The notes beneath the pieces are model-generated. The model worked only from the letters and a program-made list of their open reading frames with translations. It was not told the DNA's origin and did no database searches. This document shows positions 16,635 to 25,816 of a DNA stretch of 50,051 bases, one piece after another; position 1 is the stretch's first letter; the number at the start of each line of letters is the position of its first letter. This stretch comes from Candidatus Eiseniibacteriota bacterium. GTDB taxonomy: Bacteria; Eisenbacteria; RBG-16-71-46; SZUA-252. Position numbers and translations under genes: made by a program. Location of the stretch: assembly GCA_005893265.1 (NCBI GenBank), contig VBOX01000090.1:1-50051 (forward strand). Reading direction: 5' to 3'.

Positions 16635-18242
16635 ATGGAGATATTGAGAAGTCACCTCAAGACCGGCTCGGCCGAATTCCAACGCAACCGCGCGCATCAC
16701 GAAGGGCTTGTCGAGGATCTGCGCCGGCGTCTCACGGCCGTCGCGAACGCGGCGCCGCCTCAGGTCGTGAAGCTCCAGCGAGATCGCGGGAAGCTCCTCG
16801 TGCGCGAGCGGATCGAGCGGCTGCTGGACCCCGATACACCGTTCCTGGAATTCAGCCCGCTTGCGGCAACCGGTCTCTATGACGACGAAATCCCAGCCGC
16901 CGGCATCATCACCGGCATCGGCGTCGTTTCCGGGCGCGAATGCGTCATCGTGGCGAACGACGCGACCGTCAAGGGCGGCACGTACTACCCGATCACGATC
17001 AAGAAACACATCCGCGCGCAGGAAATCGCGCTCGAGAACCGGGTTCCCGCGGTGTACCTGGTCGATTCGGGCGGGGTGTTTCTGCCCCTGCAGGCCGAGG
17101 TGTTTCCCGACAAGGAGCACTTCGGCCGCATCTTCTACAACCAGGCGATCATGTCCGCCGAGGCGATCCCGCAGGTCGCGGCGGTGCTCGGCATGTGCAC
17201 TGCGGGGGGCGCTTATGTGCCCGCGATGTCCGACGAGAACGTCATCGTGAAGGGAACCGGTACGATCTACCTGGCAGGTCCGCCGCTCGTCAAGGCTGCC
17301 ACCGGCGAGGAGGTCACCCCGGAAGATCTGGGAGGAGCCGAGGTCCACGCGCGCGTGAGCGGCGTCGTGGATCACATGGCGGCGAACGAGGCGGAAGCGC
17401 TTCAGACCGTCCGGAACATCATGGGGAATCTCAATCGGGTCAAACGCGTCGACCTCGATCTCGAGGAGCCCGAGGACCCGGCCTACCCACCTGAAGAGAT
17501 CTATGGCGTGCTGCCGACCGACTTAAAGCAGCCCTACGACGTTCGGGAGGTGCTCGCGCGGCTCCTGGATGGGAGCCGGTTCCACGAATTCAAAGCGAAC
17601 TACGGGACCACCCTGGTCTGCGGCTTCGGTCGTTGGATGGGGTATCCGGTGGGGGTGGTCGCCAACAACGGCGTGCTCTTCTCGGAGAGCGCGCTCAAGG
17701 GAACACACTTCATCGAGCTATGCACCCAACGCCGGGTCCCGCTCCTGTTCTTGCAGAACATCACCGGCTTCATGGTCGGGAAGAAATATGAAGCGGGGGG
17801 GATCGCGAAAGACGGCGCCAAGATGGTTCAGGCGGTCGCGACCGCTCAGGTCCCGCGGATCACGGTTCTGATCGGGGCCTCGCACGGCGCGGGGAACTAC
17901 GCGATGTGCGGGCGCGGCTACCGGCCCCGCTTCCTCTTCGCCTGGCCCAACTCGAGGATCTCGGTGATGGGAGGGCAGCAGGCGGCGGAGGTCCTTGTCC
18001 AGGTGAAGCGCGAGCAGCTCGCGCGCGAGGGGAAGACCCTGTCGCCCGAGGAGGCGAAGGCGATTGCCGACCCCGTGCTCGCGAAGTACGAGAAGGAGGG
18101 GGGCCCCTACTTCGCGACCGGACATCTCTGGGACGACGGTGTGATCGACCCCGCTCAGACGCGCGAGGTGGTCGGCTTGGCGCTCTCCGCGGCTCTCAAC
18201 GCGCCGGTCACGCGGGGCCCGGCCCCCGTATACAGGATGTAG
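16635..18242 (+). CDS. mccB: methylcrotonyl-CoA carboxylase, carboxyltransferase (beta) subunit
   Basis: A 535-residue carboxyltransferase, the length typical of MccB. It moves CO2 from biotin to 3-methylcrotonyl-CoA to give 3-methylglutaconyl-CoA in leucine breakdown. Two crotonase-like lobes are visible: the first with [16 protein letters not shown] and [15 protein letters not shown], the second with [26 protein letters not shown] and [12 protein letters not shown]. These are the MccB rather than propionyl-CoA carboxylase versions, supported by the neighbours liuC and hmgL. It is the first gene of the operon and divergent from the sensor gene. Start ATG 16635 gives the usual N-terminus (an in-frame upstream extension overlaps the divergent promoter). 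Confidence 0.94.
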   Translation: MEILRSHLKTGSAEFQRNRAHHEGLVEDLRRRLTAVANAAPPQVVKLQRDRGKLLVRERIERLLDPDTPFLEFSPLAATGLYDDEIPAAGIITGIGVVSGRECVIVANDATVKGGTYYPITIKKHIRAQEIALENRVPAVYLVDSGGVFLPLQAEVFPDKEHFGRIFYNQAIMSAEAIPQVAAVLGMCTAGGAYVPAMSDENVIVKGTGTIYLAGPPLVKAATGEEVTPEDLGGAEVHARVSGVVDHMAANEAEALQTVRNIMGNLNRVKRVDLDLEEPEDPAYPPEEIYGVLPTDLKQPYDVREVLARLLDGSRFHEFKANYGTTLVCGFGRWMGYPVGVVANNGVLFSESALKGTHFIELCTQRRVPLLFLQNITGFMVGKKYEAGGIAKDGAKMVQAVATAQVPRITVLIGASHGAGNYAMCGRGYRPRFLFAWPNSRISVMGGQQAAEVLVQVKREQLAREGKTLSPEEAKAIADPVLAKYEKEGGPYFATGHLWDDGVIDPAQTREVVGLALSAALNAPVTRGPAPVYRM

Positions 18243-18284
18243 GGGCGGCGCCATCCTTCCGCGCGCGTTCCTCTCTCGACGCCC

Positions 18285-19088
18285 ATGAGAACCTTCTCCC
18301 GGATCAAGGTCGATATCAAGTCGCCGGCCGCCCGCGTTACGCTCGCCCGCCCGGAAGTCCGAAACGCCTTCGACGACGTTCTGATCGGGGAGCTCACGCG
18401 CGCGCTGGAGGAGATCCGCGCGCTGTACGAGGCGGCTCCGGAACGGGCGCCGCGCGCTCTCATCGTGGCCGGGGAAGGCGCGGTCTTCTGCGCGGGCGCC
18501 GACATGAACTGGATGCGCCGGAGCGTGACCTACACGCAGTCCGAAAACGAGTCGGACGCGCGGCGGATGGCGACCATGTATCGGACGCTCGATGAGCTTC
18601 CCATTCCGACGATCGCCCGCGTCCACGGCACCTCACTCGGGGGCGGGATGGGGCTTCTCGCCTGCTGCGACATGGCCGTCGCCGTGGACGCCGCGCAATT
18701 CGGTTTCACCGAGGCGCGGCTCGGGATCGCGCCTGCCGTGATATCCCCCTTCGTGCTTCCGAAAATAGGCGCATCCGCGGCGAGGCGCTATTTCCTCACG
18801 ACGGAAATCTTCGGCGCGGCCCAGGCCAAGGAGATCGGCCTGGTGCACGAGATCGTCTCCGCGGCGGAGCTGGATCCGACCGTCGACCGGCTCGTCGCAG
18901 CTCTCGCTGAAAACGGTCCGCGCGCGGTCTTCACGGCGAAACGGCTCATCCGAGAGACGCTCGCCCTCACCCGGGACGACGCGATCGAGAACGCGATCCG
19001 GGCGATCGCGGGGTTGCGCGCGTCCCCGGAGGGGCAGGAAGGCCTCGGGGCCTTCCTCGAGAAGCGCTCTCCTTCCTGGAAGCAGTGA
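18285..19088 (+). CDS. liuC: methylglutaconyl-CoA hydratase (enoyl-CoA hydratase family)
   Basis: A 267-residue crotonase-fold enzyme. Oxyanion-hole segments are FCAGADMNWM and HGTSLGGGMGLLACCD, with the FGFTEARLGIAPAVISPFV stretch and catalytic Glu region in place. Within the crotonase family the NWM after AGAD and the position between mccB and mccA point to 3-methylglutaconyl-CoA hydratase (product HMG-CoA). The sequence alone would only say enoyl-CoA hydratase. It lies 42 bases after mccB and overlaps mccA by GTGA. Confidence 0.88.
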   Translation: MRTFSRIKVDIKSPAARVTLARPEVRNAFDDVLIGELTRALEEIRALYEAAPERAPRALIVAGEGAVFCAGADMNWMRRSVTYTQSENESDARRMATMYRTLDELPIPTIARVHGTSLGGGMGLLACCDMAVAVDAAQFGFTEARLGIAPAVISPFVLPKIGASAARRYFLTTEIFGAAQAKEIGLVHEIVSAAELDPTVDRLVAALAENGPRAVFTAKRLIRETLALTRDDAIENAIRAIAGLRASPEGQEGLGAFLEKRSPSWKQ

Positions 19089-20626
19089 GCCCGGCGCGCG
19101 CGGATTTCGCCACCCGAGGCGCTCCGGTTGGCCAGGGGGCGCGTGCTTTTCGAAAGGTTCTGGTCGCGAACCGGGGAGAGATCGCGGTTCGCGTCTGTCG
19201 CACCCTCAAGGAGATGGGGATCCCGTCGGTCACCGTCTACTCCGACGCGGACCGCGGGGCGCCGCACGTGCGCTCGGGGGACGAGTCGGTCGCGATCGGC
19301 CCCGCCCCTCCCGCCCAGAGCTACCTCAACGCCCAGGCCATCCTCGAGGCCGCGCGGCACGTGGGCGCGGACGCGATTCATCCGGGCTACGGGTTCCTGT
19401 CGGAGAGCGCGATTTTCGCGAAGCAATGCCGCGACGCCGGGCTCACCTTCATAGGCCCGTCGCCGGAAAGCACGGCACGTCTCGGGGACAAATCCGCCGC
19501 GCGCCGGACGGCGGCGGAATGCGGTGTGCCGTGCGTCCCCGGGGCGGAAGGGGTCGACTCCGTGGAACGCGCGCTCGGCGAGGCCGACCGGGTCGGATAT
19601 CCCGTGCTCCTCAAGGCTTCGGGCGGAGGAGGCGGCCGCGGCATGCGCCTGGTGCGCGCCCGAGACGAGATGCCGGCCGCGCTCGAGGCCGCGCGGCGCG
19701 AGGCGGGATCGGCCTTCGGCGATGAGCGGCTTCTCCTCGAGAAATACGTCCATCCGGCGCGTCACATCGAAATACAAATTCTGGCCGACGGTCGTGAGGT
19801 CGCGGCGCTGGGGGAGCGCGAGTGCAGCCTCCAGCGGCGACACCAAAAATTGATCGAGGAATCGCCGTCCGTTGCCGTGGCGTCCTCGCTCCGCGAGGCG
19901 ATGCAGGGTGCCGCCGCGTCGCTCGCCCGCGCCGCTTCCTATGCGGGCGCGATGACGGTTGAGTTCCTGCTGGGCCCCGACGGGACATTCTATTTCCTCG
20001 AGGTGAACACACGGCTGCAGGTGGAGCATCCGGTGACCGAAATGCGCAGCGGGCTCGATCTCGTCCGAGCGCAAATCCTGATCGCGGCGGGCAGACCCCT
20101 CGGGGAGTCGCTGGGCAAGGGCACACCCGAGCTGCGCGGGCATGCGATCGAGGCGCGGCTCTGCGCGGAGGACGCCTATCAAGGGTTCCTGCCGCAGACC
20201 GGGAAGATCCTTCTTCTCGCGTGGCCCAAGGCGGACGGATCGCGTGTCGATACCGGCATCGCGGAAGGGCAGACCCTCCATCCGTATTACGATTCGCTCC
20301 TGGCGAAAGTGATCGCGCACGGGCGGGATCGCGAGGATGCGAGAACGAAACTGCTGAGCGCGTTGCGCGGGACCGCGCTGCTCGGAGTGGTGACGAACCA
20401 GTCGTTCCTGATCGACCTGCTGGAGGATGCGGCATTTCGGCAGGGAGAAACGTTCACGCACACGGTGGAATCCCGCGAGTGGCAGGCGCCGAAGGAGATT
20501 CCCGACGCGGTACTCGCGGCGGCCGCCACGTTCTTGACGTCGCCTAAGGCCGCGGGCGATGGGGAAGAGGAGACCGACCGTTACTCGCCCTGGCAGCGCC
20601 TCGGGGGGTGGGGCAGGACCCCGTGA
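19085..20626 (+). CDS. mccA: methylcrotonyl-CoA carboxylase alpha, biotin carboxylase part only
   Basis: A 513-residue biotin carboxylase: KVLVANRGEIAVRVCRT at the N-terminus, HPGYGFLSES, the ATP-grasp loop SGGGGGRGMRL, the EKYVHPARHIEIQILAD and FLEVNTRLQVEHPVTE catalytic segments. In most bacteria the alpha chain continues through a linker into a biotinyl domain. Here the frame stops at 20624-20626 just after the conserved SPWQRLGGW linker motif, and the biotinyl part continues in another frame (next entry). GTG 19085 overlaps the liuC stop (GTGA). The first 20 residues before RKVLVANRG are a little longer than usual. Confidence 0.93.
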   Translation: MSPARADFATRGAPVGQGARAFRKVLVANRGEIAVRVCRTLKEMGIPSVTVYSDADRGAPHVRSGDESVAIGPAPPAQSYLNAQAILEAARHVGADAIHPGYGFLSESAIFAKQCRDAGLTFIGPSPESTARLGDKSAARRTAAECGVPCVPGAEGVDSVERALGEADRVGYPVLLKASGGGGGRGMRLVRARDEMPAALEAARREAGSAFGDERLLLEKYVHPARHIEIQILADGREVAALGERECSLQRRHQKLIEESPSVAVASSLREAMQGAAASLARAASYAGAMTVEFLLGPDGTFYFLEVNTRLQVEHPVTEMRSGLDLVRAQILIAAGRPLGESLGKGTPELRGHAIEARLCAEDAYQGFLPQTGKILLLAWPKADGSRVDTGIAEGQTLHPYYDSLLAKVIAHGRDREDARTKLLSALRGTALLGVVTNQSFLIDLLEDAAFRQGETFTHTVESREWQAPKEIPDAVLAAAATFLTSPKAAGDGEEETDRYSPWQRLGGWGRTP

Positions 20627-21156
20627 GCCGCCTCCTCCGGTTGCGCCACGGCCGAACCCCCCTCTCTCTCGGCTACGAACGGAAGGCCGGACACGTCCTG
20701 CTCGAGACGGACGGACGAAGGATCGAGGCCGATGTAAGCCGCGACGGCTCCTGGTTCGATGTGCGCTCGGGCGGGAAGTCGTTCCGGTGCGCCGTGGCGC
20801 CGGGCCGGCGCGGCGTCTGGATCTCCTGCGAAGGGCGATCGTATCTGCTGGAGCACGATCGCCCGGAGGCGGCGGCCAGGGCCGAGCGTTCGTCCGATGA
20901 GCTTCGCGCGCCGATGACGGGACGCGTCGTCCACGTGGCGGCCCCGGCGGGCTCGATCGTGCGCGAAGGGGATCTCCTCATGACGATCGAGGCGATGAAG
21001 ATGGAATTCCGCCTGGTAGCGCCGGAGGACGGCAGAGTGGCCGAAGTGCGATGCGGTGACGGGGAGCGTGTCGAGCTCGGCGATCTGCTCGTCGTGCTCG
21101 AGCCGGCGGGGGAGACACCCGGCGCTCCTTCCGCGGGGCCGGCGGGCCGCGCGTGA
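20623..21156 (+). CDS. methylcrotonyl-CoA carboxylase alpha, biotinyl (BCCP) part as separate gene
   Basis: A 177-residue protein that carries the biotin for the carboxylase. Residues 1-80 correspond to the linker/BT region of an alpha chain (RLLRLRHGRTPLSLGYE), and residues 94-165 are a biotinyl domain with the EAMKM motif, biotin lysine K126. GTG 20623 overlaps the mccA stop as GTGA with AGGA upstream; an alternative GTG at 20608 adds five residues. Its frame differs from mccA by one phase, and adding one base in the CCCC run before GTGA would fuse them into a normal alpha chain. It overlaps hmgL by GTGA. Confidence 0.85.
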   Translation: MSRLLRLRHGRTPLSLGYERKAGHVLLETDGRRIEADVSRDGSWFDVRSGGKSFRCAVAPGRRGVWISCEGRSYLLEHDRPEAAARAERSSDELRAPMTGRVVHVAAPAGSIVREGDLLMTIEAMKMEFRLVAPEDGRVAEVRCGDGERVELGDLLVVLEPAGETPGAPSAGPAGRA

Positions 21157-22052
21157 AGGTCCGCGTGGTCGAAGTGGGGCCGAGGGATGGGCTCCAGAAC
21201 GAGTCGAAAACGGTCCCGACCGACTCCAAGGTTGCCTTCGTGGACGCGCTCTCGGACGCAGGTTACGAGGAGATCGAGGTCAGCGCGTTCGTGTCGCCGC
21301 AATGGATCCCCCAGCTCGCCGACGCCGAGGAAGTATTCGCGCGCATTCGGCGCAAGGATTCCACGGTCTACTCGGCGCTGGTGCCGAACGAGAGGGGGTT
21401 CGAGCGCGCGCTGGGCGCGAAGGTCCGGAAGGTCGCCGTGTTCACGGCCGCCTCCGAAACCTTCAATCGCAAGAACGTCAACGCCTCGATCCAGGGATCG
21501 ATCGCGCGGTTCCGACCGGTCGTGGACGGAGCGCGTCGCGAAAAAATTCCGGTTCGGGGGTACGTGTCGACCGCGTTCTGGTGTCCCTATGAGGGGAAGA
21601 TCGCGCCCGATGCGGTTCTTGGGGTGGTGCGGCAGCTCCTGGATCTCGGGGTCGACGAGATCTCGATCGGCGACACCATCGGCAAGGCTGTCCCCGCAGA
21701 GGTGCACGCCCTGCTCGATCTCCTGCTCGATCACGTCGACCAGGACAGGCTTGCGATGCATTTCCACGACACGTACGGCACGGCGATCGCGAACGTCCTT
21801 GCTTCCTACGAACGAGGGATCGCCGTGTTCGATTCCTCGGCCGGCGGTGTGGGCGGATGTCCTTTCGCACCGGGGGCGGCGGGTAACGTCGCCACCGAGG
21901 ATTTGATCTCGGCGCTCGCCCGGGCCGGCGCTTCGCTCTCCCCCGACCTCGAGCGAGTGCGCGCCGCTTCCGCCCTACTCTCTACGGTGCTGGGCCGGCC
22001 CTTGCGCTCGCGGGGGCGCGAGGCTCCGTCGGGCGGGGGACCGTCCGCTTAA
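21153..22052 (+). CDS. hmgL: hydroxymethylglutaryl-CoA lyase
   Basis: A 299-residue TIM-barrel lyase that splits HMG-CoA into acetyl-CoA and acetoacetate, the last step of leucine breakdown. The metal-binding start VGPRDGLQNE, the MHFHDTYG histidines and the catalytic-cysteine signature GGVGGCPFAPGAAGN are all present. GTG 21153 overlaps the previous stop as GTGA. It closes the operon; its 3' end overlaps the converging antiporter gene by 71 bases. Isovaleryl-CoA dehydrogenase, the step before the carboxylase, is not in this window. Confidence 0.94.
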   Translation: MKVRVVEVGPRDGLQNESKTVPTDSKVAFVDALSDAGYEEIEVSAFVSPQWIPQLADAEEVFARIRRKDSTVYSALVPNERGFERALGAKVRKVAVFTAASETFNRKNVNASIQGSIARFRPVVDGARREKIPVRGYVSTAFWCPYEGKIAPDAVLGVVRQLLDLGVDEISIGDTIGKAVPAEVHALLDLLLDHVDQDRLAMHFHDTYGTAIANVLASYERGIAVFDSSAGGVGGCPFAPGAAGNVATEDLISALARAGASLSPDLERVRAASALLSTVLGRPLRSRGREAPSGGGPSA

Positions 22053-23143
22053 GGCCCCACTGGAGAGCGGCGGGCGTGACGACCGTCGTCAGGATCACCA
22101 TGATAACCACCGCCGAGTAGAGCTCCGGCGTGATGACGGGCCGCCCGGCAATCGCGAGGGTGGCGCCCACGTTCGCGAAGATGAGCCCCACCTCGCCGCG
22201 CGGCACCATGCCGAGACCGACCGCGAGCCGGTTCACGCCGCGCTCGAGGACGCCGAGCGAGCACGCTTGTTTCCCGACCCACGCCGCGGCCGTCAAGACC
22301 AGAGCGAGCACGACGATTCGCCCGTCCGCGAAGGACCTGAGCTCGACCTTGAGTCCCGTGAGCACGAAAAAGATCGGGACAAGGAACGTCGAGATCGGAT
22401 GGAGCAGCGATTCGATGCTGGATTCCCGGCTCTCCTCGAAGTTCTTGAAATGGCCCGCCTCGAGGATCAGCCCCGCCGCGAACGCACCGACGATGGGGGA
22501 AAGCCCCACCAAGGTTCCCAGATAGGCGAGCCCGAAGCAGATGACCAGCCCGCTCGTGAGAAGCATTCCGGTCACTCTGATGCGGGAGGCTAATGCCAGC
22601 AGCCTCGGCGTGAGCTTCCGCCCGATCAGGATGGCCGCGACGAGAAAGCCGAGCGCCTTGACCGAGATCCACGCCACCTCGGCGGCGTTGAGCCCGCCGC
22701 CCCCTTGATTCGCCGCGGTGATGATTCCCGAGAGAGCGGCCAGGATGACGAGCCCGAACACGTCGTCGACCACGGCCGCGCCCAGGATGATTCTTGCCTC
22801 GACGGTCCGCGAGAAGCCCAGATCGCGGAGAACACGGGCCGTGATCCCGACGCTCGTCGCCGTGAGGACCGCGCCGAGGAATGCGTGCACGAGGGCGGTC
22901 TCGTGCGGGAGGAGCCAGGCGCCCGCAAGCCACCCGAGCGCGAATGGGGTCACAACGCCCAGAGTCGCGACGAGGACGGACGAGGGCCCGACGCGCATCA
23001 TCTCCTGAACGGTCGATTGGAGCCCCACTTCAAAGAGGAGGAGGATGACGCCGGCCCACCTTGACCGAGATCCACCCGGCAACCTTCGCCGCGGCGAGAA
23101 GAACCGCGAGCTGGATCAGAAGGGTCGTGATCGGGTCGTGCAT
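21982..23143 (-). pseudogene. CPA2-type Na+/K+:H+ antiporter, frameshifted with internal deletion
   Basis: The long part (stop at 21982) has the family's core: GVILLLFEVGLQSTVQEMM, GAVLTATSVGITARVL, the ion-binding VVDDVFGLV, GAFAAGLILE and MVPRGEVGLIFA. It lacks the usual N-terminus. That N-terminus (MHDPITTLLIQLAVLLAAAK, then VAGWISVKVG) is present at 23143-23051 in a different frame and runs straight into the core without the QPAVLGEL-type segment of about 40 residues that normally lies between. So a stretch is missing and the phase is broken at about 23045-23060. Only a weak TTG could start the downstream frame. Either a pseudogene or a sequence/assembly error. Confidence 0.75.
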
Positions 23144-23265
23144 GGCCCGGGAGGATACCTGGATCAAGCTCGATCTGGTAGGCTGGATGGGCGAACTATG
23201 AAGGTCTCCGGCGGCCCTCCCCTCGGCCGCCGTTGCCGAGAATCCGGTTCTACTCAGGAGGCACA

Positions 23266-23946
23266 ATGCAATCGTCCCGCAGCCCGCGTCGCCCGTTCCT
23301 AGGCATCATCCCCGCACTCCTCGTCGCCCTAGGCTTCGCGGCGGGGGCACGCGCTTCCGGCACCGCGCCACAACCGCCGCGTCAGACGCCGCCCCCGGAG
23401 GTCGCGCCCGAATCCCCCGCTCAGCCCGCGGAAGCGGCGGCGAAGCGGGGTCGAGCCGAAGCGGAAAAGATCTACGCCAAGGGGTGGGAAACGGTCGAGG
23501 AGGCCAAGAAGGAGTTGGCTGCCGGTAAGGCAGACTCCGCCAAGAAGCGGTTCGGCAAGGCGCTCAAGAAATTCGACGAAGCCACGCAGATCGACCCTTC
23601 CTATTACCAAGGGTGGAATATGGTGGGCTTCTGTTCCCGGAAGACCGGGGACTTGAAGCGCGCGTTCGAGGCATACCAGAAATGTCTCTCCATTGAGCCC
23701 GAATATGCGGAAGCTCACGAATACTTGGGGGAGGCGTATCTCATGAGCGGCGACCGCGCGAAGGCGAAAGAGCAGCTCGCGTGGCTCATCTCCCGCAAGT
23801 CGGGGGAGGCGGACGATCTCGCGGAGAAGATCGAGGCGTTCGATAAGGGCGGCGCCGCGGCGGTGGAGAAAGCGTCGGCCGCCGAGAAGGACGAAGGAAC
23901 GGAAAAGGAGGAAGGGAAAGCGAAGGAGGAGAAGGCCGAAAAGTAG
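23266..23946 (+). CDS. exported TPR protein with charged C-terminal tail
   Basis: A 226-residue protein with a signal peptide (about 1-30, ARASG), a Pro/Ala linker (TAPQPPRQTPPPEVAPESPAQ), two to three tetratricopeptide repeats (about 80-180; FDEATQIDPSYYQGWNMVGF, FEAYQKCLSIEPEYAEAHEY) and a Lys/Glu-rich tail. TPRs bind other proteins; this one would work in the periplasm. AGGAGG lies five bases before ATG 23266. It is a single-gene unit closed by a hairpin terminator. Partner unknown. Confidence 0.85.
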   Translation: MQSSRSPRRPFLGIIPALLVALGFAAGARASGTAPQPPRQTPPPEVAPESPAQPAEAAAKRGRAEAEKIYAKGWETVEEAKKELAAGKADSAKKRFGKALKKFDEATQIDPSYYQGWNMVGFCSRKTGDLKRAFEAYQKCLSIEPEYAEAHEYLGEAYLMSGDRAKAKEQLAWLISRKSGEADDLAEKIEAFDKGGAAAVEKASAAEKDEGTEKEEGKAKEEKAEK

Positions 23947-23983
23947 GGCGCGGCAGCGCCCGCTCACGCGGGAGGAAAAGATC

Positions 23984-24015
23984 AGGGGCCGGTCTCTCGA
24001 CCGGCCCCTTTCGTT
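23984..24015 (+). terminator. bidirectional hairpin terminator
   Basis: A 10-base-pair perfect stem, AGGGGCCGGT (23984-23993) with ACCGGCCCCT (24000-24009), loop CTCTCG, followed by TT and CGTTT on the plus strand; on the minus strand it is followed by GATCTTTTCC. It closes both the TPR gene and the converging metalloprotease gene. A second small stem (CGGACCG/CGGTCCG, 24022-24038) lies next to it. Confidence 0.8.
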
Positions 24016-24045
24016 TCAAGTCGGACCGTAGCGGTCCGGACGGAG

Positions 24046-25311
24046 CTACTTCAGCAGAGAAATCCGGCGCACATCCACCGGTCTTCCATCCACCCGAAGC
24101 TGCACCAGGTAAATTCCGCTCGCGAGGTGGTCTCCGTCGAGCTCGAACCGGTGCGCTCCCTGGGAGAGCCTGCCGTTCACGATCGTCGCGACCGTCCGGC
24201 CCTGGATGTCGTAGACACGGACCAGGGCGTTTCCCTCACGCTGCATCGAGAATTCGATCTTGGTGCGCGGGTTGAACGGGTTGGGGATCGCGCGGAGCCC
24301 GTAGGCCTCGGCGCTCTTCGCGGCCTTGAAGGACGCGCTCTGGCTCGCGAGGCGCGCGGAGCCGATGGCCGGGCGGTAGGTGGACATCATGAAGTCGGCC
24401 CGCGAGTCCTGTCCGGGGGTGAAGTTGTTGTAGCAAATGTCCGTGGAGTAATCCATGTAGTTGTGGACCGGATCGAGCCCCGCCTCGGGACACGTGTCCT
24501 TGTTCCCCGGACAGCCGGAGGTCGCCGTCGCTTCGCCGGGCGTGTCGCACACGAGGTCGCCCGCGCCGGAGCAGTTGCCACCGTCGCAGCCGCCCTGGAA
24601 GGTATGGTAGAGCCCCACCCAATGCCCCACCTCGTGCGACGCGGTCCCGCCCAAGTTGTACGGCGAGAGATAGCCGCCGGGGAGCGAGCCATAGTGGATC
24701 ACGACGCCGTCCATGTTGGGGTTGCCGGCGAGGTTCCACGGGAATGTGGCCCAACCGAGGAGATTCTGCCCCGGCTTGCAGGTATAGAGGTTGAGCGAGC
24801 TCGAGGTATTCACGTGGAGGGCGTTCTTCGCCTGGGCCTCACGTGAGGTACCCGGCGTCATCGTGAACCACTTGCGGCTGTTGGTCCGGGTCACGCTCGC
24901 GAGCACGAAGGTGTAGCCGGTGTTCTTGGCGCCGGGCACCGGGTTTCCGTTGTAGTCCTGACCGGCGTAGTTGCGGTTGAGGACCAGGATCTGATCGTCG
25001 AGTTGCGACTGCGGGACGTTCCCCTCGCTGCCGGAATAAATCACGTGGAAGTTCACCGGGATCACTCCGCCGGCCGCGATCCGATTCTGCGCGATCCAGA
25101 GGTCGATCTGCGTCTTGTCGGGGGCTGTTTTCGCTTTGCCATGATCGACGGTGGCGCACCGGAAGACGGTTTCACCGTTGTCGGCCTGCTGGCGGGCGTC
25201 CGTTAATGTTTGGCCGACATCAGGCTCTCCGGCTGCGGCAACGCTGAGCCCGAAGAGACAGGAGAGCGCGACCGCGGCCAGAGCCAGAAGCGTGAGACGA
25301 CTCCGATTCAT
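24046..25311 (-). CDS. secreted M43-like (pappalysin) zinc metalloprotease with C-terminal sorting-type domain
   Basis: A 421-residue exported protease. Signal peptide 1-27 (SVAAAG). The catalytic motif HEVGHWVGLYH gives three zinc-binding His and the catalytic Glu; it is followed by a Cys-rich loop (GGCDGGNCSGAGDLVCDTP) and NYMDYSTD with the Met-turn, the pattern of M43 pappalysins. The last 80 residues (IPNPFNPRTKIEFSM, VRVYDIQGR, LASGIYLVQL) form a FlgD-like beta sandwich typical of secreted FCB-group proteins, often a secretion or anchoring signal. ATG 25311 has GGAGG four bases upstream. Probably feeds on extracellular protein; substrate unknown. Confidence 0.92.
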   Translation of the reverse strand: MNRSRLTLLALAAVALSCLFGLSVAAAGEPDVGQTLTDARQQADNGETVFRCATVDHGKAKTAPDKTQIDLWIAQNRIAAGGVIPVNFHVIYSGSEGNVPQSQLDDQILVLNRNYAGQDYNGNPVPGAKNTGYTFVLASVTRTNSRKWFTMTPGTSREAQAKNALHVNTSSSLNLYTCKPGQNLLGWATFPWNLAGNPNMDGVVIHYGSLPGGYLSPYNLGGTASHEVGHWVGLYHTFQGGCDGGNCSGAGDLVCDTPGEATATSGCPGNKDTCPEAGLDPVHNYMDYSTDICYNNFTPGQDSRADFMMSTYRPAIGSARLASQSASFKAAKSAEAYGLRAIPNPFNPRTKIEFSMQREGNALVRVYDIQGRTVATIVNGRLSQGAHRFELDGDHLASGIYLVQLRVDGRPVDVRRISLLK

Positions 25312-25816
25312 TGGACCTCCGTGGTTCGATGATGCGTTGGCGACCAGGGGGACGGAACGAGGAGTACTACGAGGAGGATCGCGGCCGGACGCCCACGACA
25401 TCTCGCGGCAGGAAGGACGGCAACAGAGAGCACTCGTTATGCGGGGGGGCAACGAGCGTCTTCTCCTAGGTTGTAAGGAAGCGCCCTGAAGCTTCCTACC
25501 CCGACTCCAACGCTTCTTTGGGTCGAGGTTACTTGAGGCGACGCGGCATGCTGCCACAACCCGGGGCCATGGTCAATCCGTGTTTGTGCGTAAAAACGGA
25601 GACGGGGACCGCGTTACCGCGATCCCCGGTCCTAACCCCCCGCCTTCCCTGGCAAGGCATGCTCCCGGCGCTTTTTCACCGCGCGGGGAATGGCATACCG
25701 GTGATATCGGTAGGCCCGTCGACGAACATGAGCGGAAATGGATGGGGCAGGATCGCGGGCCGGGAGAGACGCCGGGGCCGCGTGCAACCGAGGCTCGTCC
25801 GAGGGAGGCTCTGGAC
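25312..25816. other. 505-base intergenic region
   Basis: No gene is recognised here. It holds the upstream region of the metalloprotease gene (minus strand) and the downstream region of the ompA-like gene (minus strand). Two structures are visible: a stem AGGAAGC (25476-25482)/GCTTCCT (25491-25497) with an 8-base loop, in what would be the upstream leader of the protease gene, and the terminator at 25592-25627. No promoter could be placed with confidence. Confidence 0.5.
25592..25627 (-). terminator. terminator-like hairpin downstream of the ompA-like gene
   Basis: Read on the minus strand, GGGGATCGCG and CGCGGTCCCC (25627-25604) pair over ten bases with one G-T wobble and a GTAA loop, followed seven bases later by TTTTT (25596-25592). 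It lies about 190 bases after the ompA stop, so the 3' untranslated region would be long. Confidence 0.55.

Noticed and set aside
14898-18242. Sensor protein as the two-component regulator of the divergent leucine operon.
   Set aside because: No response regulator is present and the phosphoacceptor His is missing, so divergence alone is not enough.
18788-20461. A 557-codon open frame opposite liuC and mccA.
   Set aside because: No recognisable domain, Arg/His-rich composition typical of antisense frames, and it would overlap two clear enzymes.
25476-25497. Stem AGGAAGC/GCTTCCT upstream of the metalloprotease as a riboswitch or thermosensor.
   Set aside because: Only seven base pairs, no conserved aptamer core recognised and no promoter placed upstream; chance hairpins of this size are common.
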